Numbered from the stretch's first letter, positions 9,764-19,675 are shown. The stretch: 64,000 nucleotides of DNA from Massilia yuzhufengensis (GCF_900112225.1 NZ_FOLD01000019.1:1-64000); one strand, 5' to 3'. Numbers and translations are program-made. The notes: a model not told the origin generated them from the sequence alone.

Positions 9764-12700
9764 GCCGCCCCCCCGTCCAGCGGCGTGACCGTGACGCCGG
9801 CCTCGATCCAGTCGGCGAGCGGCCCGTACAGGTCGCGCGCCACGTGCGGCCAGTCGCCGGCCGCCAGCAGCGCCGCGAAGTCGGGCCACAGGCGCGCCAG
9901 GCACAATTCGCTGACCTCGCCGGAAATCTCGTAGCCGCCGTCGTACACGGTACGCGGCTCGCCGTCCTGCAGCAGCGCCAGCGCGGTCTTGCAGGCCACC
10001 GCCAGCGGCCGGTCCAGGTTGCTGCGCCACAGCGCGGCCAGCTCGTGCAGGGTGGCGGCGGCTTCGACCGGGTCGAGCGGCGCCATCGCCAGCACGGCGT
10101 CGCGCGCGACCAGGTGGCCGGCCACCGGCGCGCCCGCGGCGCTGGCCGCGAGCTGGCGCAGCCAGGGGCCGATCAGTTTGTCGCCGCGCGGGCGCCCTTC
10201 CTTGTCCAGCACCTTCGAGGACACCTGCATCAGCCAGGCCGTCTCGGCGCCGTCGGTGCGCAGGCGGTCGATCCAGTCGTCCAGCACCAGGCCGTCGCGC
10301 AGGCCCAGGCTCACCGCGCGCTTGGGCGCGGCCTGCGGGAAGCGCGCCCCCAGCGCCAGCCAGGCCGTGCGCACCGGCACCAGGCCTTCGACCAGTTCCT
10401 GCTGCCAGTGGCGGCCCATCAGGCCGATCGGCAGCACGCCTTCGCGCGCCAGCCGCCCGGCGCGGGTGGCGAGCGCGGAACGCACGTCGGCGGCGCCCTC
10501 CACCGGGCCGCTGTCGTCGAGCAGCTCGTCTTCGAGGAAGTAGCGCTCCAGCGCGTCGAGCGCGAACGGCTCCTCGTCTTCGCCCACCAGCGCGGCATCG
10601 GCGAACACCACGCCCAGGCGGCGGCGGAAGAAGTAGCGCGCCGGCTGGCGCAGGAAGGCCGCCAGCTCGCCGAGCTTGAGCACGTAGCCGGGTTCGAGCT
10701 CGTAGGGCGGCAGCGCCTCGACCCCCGCGCCGTCGTCCAGTCCGTGCGCCGAGCGCCATTCGCCGGCATAGGTCAGCAGGCCGCCATGCTCGAAATAGCG
10801 GCGGCTGAAAGGCTGCAGCGCATGCTCGACGGTGCGCTCCGACAAATCCAGGTTCCAGCCGGTGTGCAGGTAGTCGCGCAGCTGGGCCACCAGCACCGAG
10901 GCCGGCTGCTCGCTGTTGTCGCGCACATTGCGCCCGACCCAGCTCACATACAGCTTGTCGCGCGCCGACAGCAGGGCTTCCAGCATCAGGTAGCGGTCGT
11001 CGTCGCGGCGCGAGCGGTCGCCCGGGCGCGCCATGCCGGGCATGGCCAGCAGGTCGAAGTCGGCTTGGCTGGCGCGGCGCGGGAAGTCGCCGTCGTTCAT
11101 GCCCAGCAGGCACACCACGCGGAAGGGCACGGCGCGCATCGGCATCAGGGTGCAGAAAGTGACGCCGCCCGACACGAACTGGTGGTTCAGGGTCGGCTGG
11201 TCGAGCTGGCCGAGCCAGGCTTCGCGCAGCACCGCCAGCGGCACCGGCTCGTCGAACCCGGCGGCATCGACGGTCTCGAGCCAGCATTGCAGCGCCTCGT
11301 TCAGCTGGGCCAGCGTGAGGCGGTCGGCCTCGATCCCGGCGTGGAAGAAGGCCGCCAGCAGCGCGCGCGCGGCCTCGCCCCATTCGGCCGGGGTGCGCTC
11401 CTGCACCAGCGCGGCGCGCCATTGCAGCAGGGTCTCGATGAACTGGGCCAGCGAGCCGGCCAGCGCGGCGTCCAGGCCGCCCACTTCGGCGTAGGGTTCG
11501 ATGTCGGCGAAGCTGGCGCCGGCGCCGCTGGCGTAGCCCAGCAGCATGCGGCGCACCCCGAAGATCCAGGCATTCTGCTCGCCCGCCGACCCCAGGCCCA
11601 GGCCCGCGCGGTGTTCGCGGTCCAGGCCCCAGCGCACGCCCGAGCCTTCGATCCAGCGCCCCAATATCGGCAGGTCGTCGGCGTCCAGCCCATAGCGCGC
11701 CGCCACCGCCGGCACGTCGAGCAGGTCGCGCACTTCGCTCTGGCGGCAGCGCTGCTGCGGCAGGCGCAGCAGCCATTCGAGCGCCACCAGCAGCGGGTTG
11801 ACGCTGCGGTCGCGCACGTCGCCGATCTCGAAGGGGATGTGGCGCGCGTCGAACCGGCGGTGCTGCTCGAACACCGCATGGATCGCGGCCGAGAACACGT
11901 CGATGTCCGGCATCATGACCACGATGTCGCGCGGGCGCAGGCTCGGGTCCTGGGCGAACCAGGACAGCAGTTGGTCGTGCAGCACCTCGACCTCGCGCTG
12001 GACGCTGTGGGTGAGGTGGAATTCGATCGAGCGGTCTTCGCGCGCGGGCGGCAGCTGCGGATGTTCGCCGGGCGGCAGCAGGTCGCGCACGGCGGCCTGC
12101 ACCTGGTGCAGCAGGGTGTCGCCTTCGGCGTCGTCGAACAGGTCGACCCGCATGTTCTGGTAGCGCGCGCCCTCGCCGTTATCGAATTCGTCGAGCATGC
12201 GCACGAAGTCGCGCCCCTGGCGTCCCCAGCTCGCCAGCAGCGGGTGGGCGTGGACGTGCAGCTCCTCGACCGGCACCAGCGACAGGTCGGCGCCGCCGCG
12301 CGGCTGCTGGCGCCGGCGCGCGGCCTTGAGCAATTCGCGCCCTTCGATGATGTCGCCCCAGTAGAAGCGGCAGGGGTTCGGCACCGCGAACAGCACTTGC
12401 GTGTGGCGCGACAGCGCGGCGATCGCCTGCAGGGTCTGGTAGGGGAGCGTCGACATGCCGAACAGGATCACCCGGCGCGGCAGGCGCGACACCGGCGCGC
12501 GGCCCGCCTCGACCGCGGCCAGGAACTGGGCATGGATGCTGGCGCGCCCGGTGACGCGCTGCTCTGGCGGCAGGCTGGCGTGGATCTCGCGCCACAGGCA
12601 GGCCTGCCACTTCTGGTCCGGCGCCATCGGCACCGTCTCGCCGGCGGCGCGGCGCAGCTGGTTGCGGCCCGCTTCCCAGTCTTCCAGCCAGTCGGCGCGG

Positions 12701-13143
12701 TAGACCTGGTACTGGTCGTACAGGTCGGCCAGGCGTTCGGCCAACTGCAGGCGCCGCTCCGGGCAGCCGTCGCCCAGGAACTGGGCCAGCGGCGCATAGC
12801 TGGGGTCGTGCAGCACCGAGGGCAGCAGGCGCATCAGGCGCCAGGTGAGCGGGTCCTTGTCGAACGGGGCGCGGGTGGGCACGCGCTCGCGCCCCAGCAT
12901 GCCGCGGTAGGCTTCCCACAGGAAGCGCGCCGGCAGCGCCACGCGGGTGGCGGCGCACACGCCCATGTCTTCGGCCATGGCGATCTTGAGCCACTCGGCC
13001 ACCCCGTTCGATTGCACCAGGATGGTTTCCTGCTCGAGCGGCCCGAGTGGATGGCTGCGCACCCAGTCGAACATGGCGCTGCGCAGCAATTCCATCTGGT
13101 TGCCGTGCAAAATCAACAAGCCGGGGGTGATCGGGTCGGACAT
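9760..13143 (-). CDS. recC: Exodeoxyribonuclease V subunit gamma (RecC)
   Basis: Chi-recognition and scaffold subunit of RecBCD. 1127 residues, normal for the family. The N-terminus has the RecC-type helicase-like fold without an intact Walker motif, with the typical segment NGVAEWLKIAMAEDMGV about 45 residues in. Central RecC signatures include PLLVALEWLLRLP and LLGMNDGDFPRR. The C-terminus carries the inactive nuclease-like domain. It lies 42 bases after udk and overlaps recB by 4 bases, so udk-recC-recB-recD look like one transcript. The ribosome site before the ATG is weak. Confidence 0.93.
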   Translation of the reverse strand: MSDPITPGLLILHGNQMELLRSAMFDWVRSHPLGPLEQETILVQSNGVAEWLKIAMAEDMGVCAATRVALPARFLWEAYRGMLGRERVPTRAPFDKDPLTWRLMRLLPSVLHDPSYAPLAQFLGDGCPERRLQLAERLADLYDQYQVYRADWLEDWEAGRNQLRRAAGETVPMAPDQKWQACLWREIHASLPPEQRVTGRASIHAQFLAAVEAGRAPVSRLPRRVILFGMSTLPYQTLQAIAALSRHTQVLFAVPNPCRFYWGDIIEGRELLKAARRRQQPRGGADLSLVPVEELHVHAHPLLASWGRQGRDFVRMLDEFDNGEGARYQNMRVDLFDDAEGDTLLHQVQAAVRDLLPPGEHPQLPPAREDRSIEFHLTHSVQREVEVLHDQLLSWFAQDPSLRPRDIVVMMPDIDVFSAAIHAVFEQHRRFDARHIPFEIGDVRDRSVNPLLVALEWLLRLPQQRCRQSEVRDLLDVPAVAARYGLDADDLPILGRWIEGSGVRWGLDREHRAGLGLGSAGEQNAWIFGVRRMLLGYASGAGASFADIEPYAEVGGLDAALAGSLAQFIETLLQWRAALVQERTPAEWGEAARALLAAFFHAGIEADRLTLAQLNEALQCWLETVDAAGFDEPVPLAVLREAWLGQLDQPTLNHQFVSGGVTFCTLMPMRAVPFRVVCLLGMNDGDFPRRASQADFDLLAMPGMARPGDRSRRDDDRYLMLEALLSARDKLYVSWVGRNVRDNSEQPASVLVAQLRDYLHTGWNLDLSERTVEHALQPFSRRYFEHGGLLTYAGEWRSAHGLDDGAGVEALPPYELEPGYVLKLGELAAFLRQPARYFFRRRLGVVFADAALVGEDEEPFALDALERYFLEDELLDDSGPVEGAADVRSALATRAGRLAREGVLPIGLMGRHWQQELVEGLVPVRTAWLALGARFPQAAPKRAVSLGLRDGLVLDDWIDRLRTDGAETAWLMQVSSKVLDKEGRPRGDKLIGPWLRQLAASAAGAPVAGHLVARDAVLAMAPLDPVEAAATLHELAALWRSNLDRPLAVACKTALALLQDGEPRTVYDGGYEISGEVSELCLARLWPDFAALLAAGDWPHVARDLYGPLADWIEAGVTVTPLDGGAA

Positions 13144-13185
13144 CGGGTTGCTCGGGCGGTTCAGGGGCTCAGGATGGCGGGCGCC

Positions 13186-13827
13186 TCAAGGGCGCTTGAG
13201 CTGGCCGATGACGCTCGCCACCTTGGTGGTAATGACATCGACCGCCGGGCCATTGGCGCCATGCGGCAGGATGACGTCGGCGTGGCGCTTGGTCGGCTCG
13301 ATGAATTGCTTGTGCATCGGGCGCACCGTTTCCAGGTACTGGCCGACGATGCTCTCGACCGAACGGCCACGCTCGTTGATATCCCTTTGCATGCGCCGGA
13401 TGAAACGGACGTCGGCGGCGGTATCGACGAAGATCTTGAGCGACATCATGTTGCGCAAGTCGGGGTCGTACAGGGCGAACAGGCCCTCGATGACGATGAC
13501 CGGGGCCGGCTTGACGGTAATGGTGTTGCTGGAACGGTTGTCGATGGTGAAGTCGTATTCGGGCATGGCGATGGTCTCGCCGTTGCGCAGGGCCTGGACG
13601 TGCTGGACCAGCAAGGGCCAGTCGAAGGCTTGCGGATGGTCGTAGTTCTGGCGGCGCCGCACCTCGGGGCTCAGGTCGGACTGGTCGCAGTAATAGTCGT
13701 CCTGCATCACGACCGACACCACGTCGGCGCCGAACGAAGCCAGCACCTGCTGGGACACCGTGGACTTGCCGCTGCCGCTTCCGCCGGCGACACCAATGAC
13801 AAACGGTTGGAAAGAAATCTCACTCAT
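13186..13827 (-). CDS. udk: Uridine kinase
   Basis: Phosphorylates uridine and cytidine in pyrimidine salvage (cytosolic). 213 residues, the usual size. P-loop GGSGSGKST (about 15-23), DDYYCDQSDL (Asp in the nucleoside site), YDHPQAFDW, EGLFALYD and the RDINERGRS motif are all present. The ATG lies inside the last codons of the upstream sensor kinase gene (8-base overlap), so its expression is tied to that gene unless an internal promoter exists. Confidence 0.93.
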   Translation of the reverse strand: MSEISFQPFVIGVAGGSGSGKSTVSQQVLASFGADVVSVVMQDDYYCDQSDLSPEVRRRQNYDHPQAFDWPLLVQHVQALRNGETIAMPEYDFTIDNRSSNTITVKPAPVIVIEGLFALYDPDLRNMMSLKIFVDTAADVRFIRRMQRDINERGRSVESIVGQYLETVRPMHKQFIEPTKRHADVILPHGANGPAVDVITTKVASVIGQLKRP

Positions 13828-16800
13828 CCCCGCATGATACCGGAGCGGCGCCCGAACCGACAGTGCCGGGCGCCTGATCGTCCGCGCGAATGCCGAGCTG
13901 GGCGGTAATATCGCGCTCGATCCGGGCCAGCTGGGCGCGCAGGCGGGCGGCCAGCGCGCGCGCCTGGGCCGGGCGCGACAGCTGCCCTTCGAGGTCGTCG
14001 CACACGGCCGCGAACTCGCCGGCGCCGACCGCGCGCGCCGAGGACTTGATGCGGTGCGCCACCGCCGCCGCCGCCGCGACATTGCCCGCCGCCAGGGCCG
14101 CGTCGATCTCGGCCAGCGCCGCGCGCGCCGTCGCCACGAACAGGAAGGCGTATTTACGCATCTTGTCCGGGTCGCCGTCGAAGCTGGCCCCAAGCAGCGC
14201 CAGGTCGACCACCCCGCCGCCCTGTCCCGCCGGCGCCGCGTCGGCGACATCCGGCACCGGCGCCGCGCTGCGTCCCAGGCAGCGCGCGATGGTCGCCGCC
14301 AGCAGCTCCGGCACCACCGGCTTGGTCAGGAATTCGTCCATGCCCGCTTCCAGGCAGCGCGCGCGGTCGTCGACGCCGGCGTTGGCGGTCATCGCGATCA
14401 CCAGGGTGGGGGCCAGGCGCGGGTCGGCGCGGATGCGCCGGGTCGCCTCGAAACCGTCCATCACCGGCATTTGCACGTCCATCAGCACGCAGTCGAAACG
14501 CTGGCGCGCCAGTGCTTCCAGCGCTTCCACGCCATTGCCGGCCACCAGCACAGCGGCGCCGGCCTGGGCCAGCAGCTCGCGGCCGACCTGCTGGTTGAAG
14601 CTGTTGTCCTCGACCAGCAGCACCGCGCAGCCGTCCAGCCGGGTGGCCGCGGCCGAGGGCGCGGCGCCCAGGCCGGCCCCGCCCGCGGCGCCCTCGTCCA
14701 GCCCGAGGCAGGCGGTGAACCAGAAGGTGCTGCCCTGCCCCGGCACGCTGTCGGCGCCGGCCGTGCCGTTCATGAGTTCGGCCAGCTGCTTGCTGATCAC
14801 CAGTCCCAGCCCGGTGCCGCCATGGCGCCGCGTGGCCGAGGGGTCGGCCTGCTGGAAGGGGGTGAACAGGCCGGCCAGCTTGTCGGGCGCGATGCCGATG
14901 CCGCTGTCCTGCACCTCGAAGCGCACCAGCAGCTCGGGGCCGAAGGCGCGCTCGAGCCGGGCGCGTAGCACGATGCGCCCGTGCTCGGAAAACTTGACGG
15001 CGTTGCCGGCGAAGTTCAGCAGCACCTGTTCCAGGCGCAGCGGGTCGCCGCGCAAGGGGCGCATCAGTTCGGGCGCGATCTCGGCGTCGAAGCCCAGGCC
15101 CTTGGCGGCGGCGGCCTGGCCCAGCTGCAGCTCGACGTTGCGCATCAGGGCGTCGAGCATGAAGCTGCAGGGCGCCAGTTCGAGCTTGCCGGCCTCGATC
15201 TTGGAAAAGTCGAGGATGTCGTTGATGATGCCCAGCAGGTGCTGGCCCGAGTGGTAGATCTTTTCCAGGTAGCCGCGCAGGCGCGCGTCGGCACCGCCGC
15301 GCAGCGCCAGGTGGGTCATCCCGATGATGCTGTTCATCGGGGTGCGGATCTCGTGGCTCATGTTCGACAGGAAGGCGCTCTTGGCCTGGTTGGCGGCGTC
15401 GGCCCGGGCCCGCAGTTCGTGCAGCGCGGTGACGTCGGTCGAGATGCACAGCACGGCCGGCATCTCGCCTTCCGGATGCAGCGGCACCCGCACGCTCCAC
15501 ATCTGGCGCACCGCGCCGTCCGGCAGCGGCAGTTCGACCTGGCTTACCTGGCGGTGGCCCTGCTCCAGCGCGGCGCGGTCGCGCTCCCAGCTGTCACGGG
15601 AGAACGCCTCCGACATGACCTCATGGTCGAGCCGTCCGATGATGGCGGCGGCAGGTTTCCCGATCAGGGCCGCGCTCTTGGCGTTGACGTAGCGGAAACG
15701 CCGCGCGCCATCCTTCAGGTAGACGTAGGCGTCGAGGTTGTCGAGCACCGTGTCGAGCAGCAGGCGCTGGTCGAGCGCCGCGCGGCGCGAGCGGACAAGG
15801 TTGAAGAACAGCGCGAAGCCCAGCAGCGTGCCGCCCAGGCCCGAGCCGAAGGCCAGCAAGGGCAGGTAGCGGTCGGCGCCCACCGCCATGGCGGCGCGGT
15901 CGGCCGAGAAATGCGCCTTCCAGCGGGTGCCCACATAGTCGATCCCGAGCACGGTCGCGAAGCGCCCGTTCGACGCAGGCGCGCCGCGCACGTCCGGCCC
16001 CACCAGCAGCCGGTCCTGCGGCTGCAGCACGAGCGACGCGGGCTGGGAGGCCGGCCGCGGCCCGCCGGTCTCGCTGTACAGGCTCAGCGACACCGCCAGC
16101 CCTCTGTCCGGCGCCAGCGCACGCCGCACCAGTTCGTCCACCGAGAACGCGATGCCGATGCTGCCGAGGTAGCGCGCGCGCCGCTCCGCGAGGGTGGGCG
16201 GCACGCCGCCGCCCAGATAGAGCGGCTCGCGCATGCCCAGCGCCGTGTGCGGCCTTGGCCACTCGAGCCGCACCGGGTGGCCCGAGGCGCTGATGGTCCC
16301 GCGGTCGCGCGCCCGGGCCAGCGCCGCCGCCACGTTCGGCTGCACCGCGATGTCCATGCCGAGCCGGTCGACCGGCAGGGTGGACGGTTCGACCCAGGCG
16401 ATCACTTCATAAAAGGGGCGCTGGCCGGCCGGGCGGATGTCGAAGCGCGGGTTGCCGGCCGGGTTCACGCTGCGGTCCTCGCGCATGGCCGCGACAAAGG
16501 CCTCGCGCTCCCGATGCGGCACGTGGGCGATGAAGGACACCGCCTCGATCGCCGGGAACTGCTGCGGCAGGTCGAGGGCCTGGACATAGCGGCGGAACTG
16601 GCGCCGGGACAGGGGTTCGTCGTTGGCCGCATGCAGCGCCGCCATGCCGCGCACCACCCGCGCATACGAGGCGATGGCGGCCGCTACCCGCTCCTGCGCC
16701 AGCCGGGCCACGTTGTCGAAGCGGCGTCGGGCGTCGTCTTCGATGGTGCCGGCGGCGATCCGGTAGCACAGCGCACCGACCGCCAGCGACAGCGCGAGCC

Positions 16801-16888
16801 CGGCCACCCAGGGGGCGGCGCTCGCGCCCCGCTGCGCGCTGTCGGCGGCGGGAGTGGGTGCCAGGCTTGCGGTCGGCGATGAATGCAA
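13820..16888 (-). CDS. CHASE-domain hybrid sensor histidine kinase with REC and HPt domains
   Basis: Membrane-bound phosphorelay kinase of 1022 residues. Order: one transmembrane helix (about 28-48), periplasmic CHASE domain (about 75-300, with FPAIEAVSFIAHVP), second transmembrane helix (about 345-363), and a PAS domain (about 375-490). Then come HisKA with SHEIRTPMNS around residue 510, HATPase (DSGIGIAPDKL, GGTGLGLVIS), a receiver domain (VLMDVQMPVMDG) and a C-terminal HPt domain (AHRIKSSARAVGA). The start is TTG, supported by GGAG six bases upstream; there is no in-frame ATG before the first helix. CHASE domains bind small extracellular ligands; the ligand here is unknown. A candidate -10 TATACT lies about 50 bases upstream. 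Confidence 0.88.
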   Translation of the reverse strand: MHSSPTASLAPTPAADSAQRGASAAPWVAGLALSLAVGALCYRIAAGTIEDDARRRFDNVARLAQERVAAAIASYARVVRGMAALHAANDEPLSRRQFRRYVQALDLPQQFPAIEAVSFIAHVPHREREAFVAAMREDRSVNPAGNPRFDIRPAGQRPFYEVIAWVEPSTLPVDRLGMDIAVQPNVAAALARARDRGTISASGHPVRLEWPRPHTALGMREPLYLGGGVPPTLAERRARYLGSIGIAFSVDELVRRALAPDRGLAVSLSLYSETGGPRPASQPASLVLQPQDRLLVGPDVRGAPASNGRFATVLGIDYVGTRWKAHFSADRAAMAVGADRYLPLLAFGSGLGGTLLGFALFFNLVRSRRAALDQRLLLDTVLDNLDAYVYLKDGARRFRYVNAKSAALIGKPAAAIIGRLDHEVMSEAFSRDSWERDRAALEQGHRQVSQVELPLPDGAVRQMWSVRVPLHPEGEMPAVLCISTDVTALHELRARADAANQAKSAFLSNMSHEIRTPMNSIIGMTHLALRGGADARLRGYLEKIYHSGQHLLGIINDILDFSKIEAGKLELAPCSFMLDALMRNVELQLGQAAAAKGLGFDAEIAPELMRPLRGDPLRLEQVLLNFAGNAVKFSEHGRIVLRARLERAFGPELLVRFEVQDSGIGIAPDKLAGLFTPFQQADPSATRRHGGTGLGLVISKQLAELMNGTAGADSVPGQGSTFWFTACLGLDEGAAGGAGLGAAPSAAATRLDGCAVLLVEDNSFNQQVGRELLAQAGAAVLVAGNGVEALEALARQRFDCVLMDVQMPVMDGFEATRRIRADPRLAPTLVIAMTANAGVDDRARCLEAGMDEFLTKPVVPELLAATIARCLGRSAAPVPDVADAAPAGQGGGVVDLALLGASFDGDPDKMRKYAFLFVATARAALAEIDAALAAGNVAAAAAVAHRIKSSARAVGAGEFAAVCDDLEGQLSRPAQARALAARLRAQLARIERDITAQLGIRADDQAPGTVGSGAAPVSCGDE

Positions 16889-16993
16889 TGCGGCTCCAGG
16901 TGTGTGGTGCGGTTCTGCCTGCTCGATATTGCTAGTATAGGCAATCCGGCTGTCCCATTACTCACCCATACTCACCAAAATTGGTAAAACACC

Positions 16994-19042
16994 ATGCCAC
17001 CACCATCCCAGGACGCCGCCGACCCCTACCTCTGGCTCGAGGAGGTGGAAGGCGAACGCGCGCTGGCCTGGGTCGCCGGGCAAAATGCGCTCGCCGAGGG
17101 CGAGCTCGAGGCCTCCCCCGGCTTCGACGCCCTGCGCACCCGCCTGCGGGGCATCCTCGATTCCACTGCGAAGATTCCCTATGCCGGCTGCCACGGCGGC
17201 CTGCTGTACAACTTCTGGCGCGACGCCGCCCACCCGCGCGGGCTGTGGCGCCGCACCACGCTGGACCAGTACCGCCTGCCCGAGCCAGGCTGGGAAACGG
17301 TGATCGACCTCGACGCGCTGGCCCGCCTCGAAGGCGAAAACTGGGTCTGGGGCGGCGCCACCTGGCTCGAACCGACGGCAGAGCGCTGCCTGGTCTCGCT
17401 CTCGCGCGGCGGCGGCGACGCGCACGTGCTGCGCGAGTTCGACCTGGCCGGCCGACAATTCGTGGCCGGCGGCTTCGCCCTGCCGGAAGCGAAAAGCGAC
17501 GTCGCCTGGATCGACCGCGACACCCTGTTCGTCGGCACCGACTTCGGCCCCGGCTCGCTGACCGAATCGGGCTATCCGCGCATCGTCAAGCAGTGGCGGC
17601 GCGGCACGCCGCTGGCGGCCGCAATCACCGTGTTCGAAGCGCGCCCGGACGACCTGTCGGCTTGCGCCTGGAAGGACGCCACCCCCGGCTTCGAACGCGA
17701 ATTCGTGCTGCGCCAGGCCGGCTTCTACAGCAGCGAACTGTTCGTGCGGCGCGGCGGCAGCCTGGTCAAGCTGACGAAACCCGCAGACGCGAATGCCTTC
17801 GCGGTGCGCGACCAGGTGGTGATCGAACTGCGCTCGGACTGGGAAACGGGGGGCGCGCGCTACCCGCAGGGCGCGCTGCTGGCGGCAGATTTCGACGCCT
17901 TCGTGGCCGGGGCGTGCGCCTTCGCGCTGCTGTTCACTCCCACACCCACCAGTTCGCTCGACGGGGTGACAGTCACCCGCGACGCCCTGCTGCTCACCGT
18001 GCTCGACAAGGTCAGCAACCGCATCGTCGAACTACGCCGTGCGGGTGGCGCATGGGAGTCGCACCCGGTCGCACTGCCCGGCAGCGGCGGGACCCATGCG
18101 GCGCTGGACACCTGGGCCTACGACCGGGTGGCGTCGAACCGGTATTTCGTGAGCCGGACCAGTTTTACCGAGCCGACCACCCTCTACCTGGCGCAAGCCG
18201 GCGGCGGCGAGCCGGAAGCGCTGAAGGCGATGCCCGCCTTCTTCGACGCCGGCGGGCTGCGGGTCGAGCAGTTCGAAGCCTGTTCGCCGGACGGCGCCCG
18301 CGTGCCCTACTTCGCCGTCATGGCGCGCGCCACCCGGCTCGATGGCAGCAATCCCACGCTGCTGTATGGCTACGGCGGCTTCGAAGTGGCGCTCAAGCCC
18401 TCGTACGGCGCGATCAGCGGCAGCGCCTGGCTCGAAGACGGCGGCGTGTACGTGGTGGCCAACATCCGCGGCGGCGGCGAATTCGGCCCGCGCTGGCACC
18501 AGGCCGCGCTGAAACAGCACCGCCAGCGCGCCTTCGACGATTTCATCGCGGTGGCCGAAGACCTGATCGCGCGCGGGATCAGCAGCCCGCGCCGGCTCGG
18601 CATCATGGGCGGCAGCAATGGCGGCCTGCTGGTGGGCGCCGTGCTGGCCCAGCGCCCCGAACTGTTCAACGCGGTCGTGTGCCAGGTGCCGCTGCTGGAC
18701 ATGCGGCGCTACCACCTGCTGCTGGCCGGCGCGTCCTGGATGGACGAATACGGCGATCCGGACGACCCCGCCCAATGGGCGTGGATTGGCCGCTACTCGC
18801 CCTACCACCAGGTGCAAGCGGGACGGCGCTACCCGCGCATCCTGTTCACCACCTCGACCCGCGACGACCGGGTGCATCCGGGCCACGCGCGCAAGATGGC
18901 CGCGCGCATGCTCGAACAGGGCCACGAGCTGCTGTACTGGGAAAACCTGGAAGGCGGCCATGCGGGCGCCGCCGACAATGCCCAGACCGCGCGCATGTGG
19001 GCGCTGGCCTGGACCTTCCTGCGCCGCCAATTGCGCAACTAG
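16994..19042 (+). CDS. Prolyl oligopeptidase family protein (S9A)
   Basis: Serine peptidase of 682 residues with an N-terminal seven-bladed propeller region (1 to about 400) and a C-terminal alpha/beta-hydrolase domain. The catalytic serine is in GGSNGG (about residue 540), the aspartate in STRDDRVHPGH and the histidine in LEGGHAGAADN. The N-terminal DPYLWLEEVEGE is typical of prolyl oligopeptidases. There is no signal peptide, so it is likely cytoplasmic and cleaves short proline-containing peptides. A 12-bp palindrome ACCAAAATTGGT lies ten bases before the start. Its TAG stop shares the CTAG tetramer with the stop of the convergent luxI gene. Confidence 0.88.
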   Translation: MPPPSQDAADPYLWLEEVEGERALAWVAGQNALAEGELEASPGFDALRTRLRGILDSTAKIPYAGCHGGLLYNFWRDAAHPRGLWRRTTLDQYRLPEPGWETVIDLDALARLEGENWVWGGATWLEPTAERCLVSLSRGGGDAHVLREFDLAGRQFVAGGFALPEAKSDVAWIDRDTLFVGTDFGPGSLTESGYPRIVKQWRRGTPLAAAITVFEARPDDLSACAWKDATPGFEREFVLRQAGFYSSELFVRRGGSLVKLTKPADANAFAVRDQVVIELRSDWETGGARYPQGALLAADFDAFVAGACAFALLFTPTPTSSLDGVTVTRDALLLTVLDKVSNRIVELRRAGGAWESHPVALPGSGGTHAALDTWAYDRVASNRYFVSRTSFTEPTTLYLAQAGGGEPEALKAMPAFFDAGGLRVEQFEACSPDGARVPYFAVMARATRLDGSNPTLLYGYGGFEVALKPSYGAISGSAWLEDGGVYVVANIRGGGEFGPRWHQAALKQHRQRAFDDFIAVAEDLIARGISSPRRLGIMGGSNGGLLVGAVLAQRPELFNAVVCQVPLLDMRRYHLLLAGASWMDEYGDPDDPAQWAWIGRYSPYHQVQAGRRYPRILFTTSTRDDRVHPGHARKMAARMLEQGHELLYWENLEGGHAGAADNAQTARMWALAWTFLRRQLRN

Positions 19043-19623
19043 GAAGCCATGCGCTGGGCAAACAGCGCGTCCCAGGTGGCCTGCACGTCCACGTAGAAGG
19101 CCACCGCGTTCTCGATGCCGATCACCTGAGGCTCGCCGAGGCGGCTGGTGACCACGCCGGCGCGGCGCGTCAGGCGCTCCATCGCGGTGGTGGTCACCGT
19201 CACGTAATGGGTCAGGCCGTTCTCGATCCCGTAGCGCACCACCGCTTCGAAGGACTCCATCGTCATGTGCGAGAACCCGTAGCGGTTCTCCTTGTCGGTC
19301 TCGAGGGCGAAGCGCGACAGTTCCCAGATGCGGGGGTCGCTCGGCGCATCCTGCCCCTCGAGCAGTTGCGGGAAGGAATCCTTGAGCATGTACGGGCCTT
19401 CGGTCGGCAGCAGGCGCCAGCATCCGCGCAGGGGGCCGCCCGGTTCGCGCATCTGCATGTAGGCCGGGTCGAGCGCGTCGTAGCCATCGATTTCCATGCC
19501 GGACAGGACCGGGACTTCCCAGCCCAGCCGCCCCTGGAACACCTTGGCGCGCAGCGTGTGCATCTCCCACAGATCCTTCGATTTGAACTCACGGCGTGCA
19601 GCGATTTTAATTTGCATTGTCAT
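19039..19623 (-). CDS. luxI: Acyl-homoserine-lactone synthase
   Basis: Makes an N-acyl-homoserine lactone signal from SAM and an acyl-carrier. 194 residues. The invariant residues of the family are visible: R and F in LRAKVF, W in GRLGWEV, the two aspartates in EIDGYD, R in GCWRLLPT, F in MLKDSFP, and E and R in WELSRFA. The ATG was chosen because AGGAG is seven bases upstream; another in-frame ATG two codons later is less likely. The upstream region carries a las-type box and an RsaL-type palindrome (listed separately). With the adjacent rsaL-like and luxR genes it forms a complete quorum-sensing locus. Acyl-chain length cannot be told from the sequence. Confidence 0.92.
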   Translation of the reverse strand: MTMQIKIAARREFKSKDLWEMHTLRAKVFQGRLGWEVPVLSGMEIDGYDALDPAYMQMREPGGPLRGCWRLLPTEGPYMLKDSFPQLLEGQDAPSDPRIWELSRFALETDKENRYGFSHMTMESFEAVVRYGIENGLTHYVTVTTTAMERLTRRAGVVTSRLGEPQVIGIENAVAFYVDVQATWDALFAQRMAS

Positions 19624-19636
19624 GTTCAGCTCCTGG

Positions 19637-19675
19637 TTGTGGTGGATCAAAGCCCTGCTTGTGGTGGATCAAAGC
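19637..19675. repeat. Two copies of a 17-bp direct repeat in the luxI leader
   Basis: TTGTGGTGGATCAAAGC occurs twice without mismatch, with a 22-base period (about two helical turns). Both copies lie between the luxI start and the RsaL-type palindrome, so they are probably in the 5' leader of the luxI transcript. They may be duplicated regulator sites on one DNA face, or RNA elements. The 3' copy abuts the luxI ribosome binding site. Confidence 0.8.

Noticed and set aside
5783-13908. Very long antisense open frames (over 1300 codons each) opposite recB, recC and recD
   Set aside because: The minus-strand frames show all RecBCD motifs; the antisense frames give Arg/Ala/Gln-rich, motif-free proteins typical of GC-rich shadow frames.
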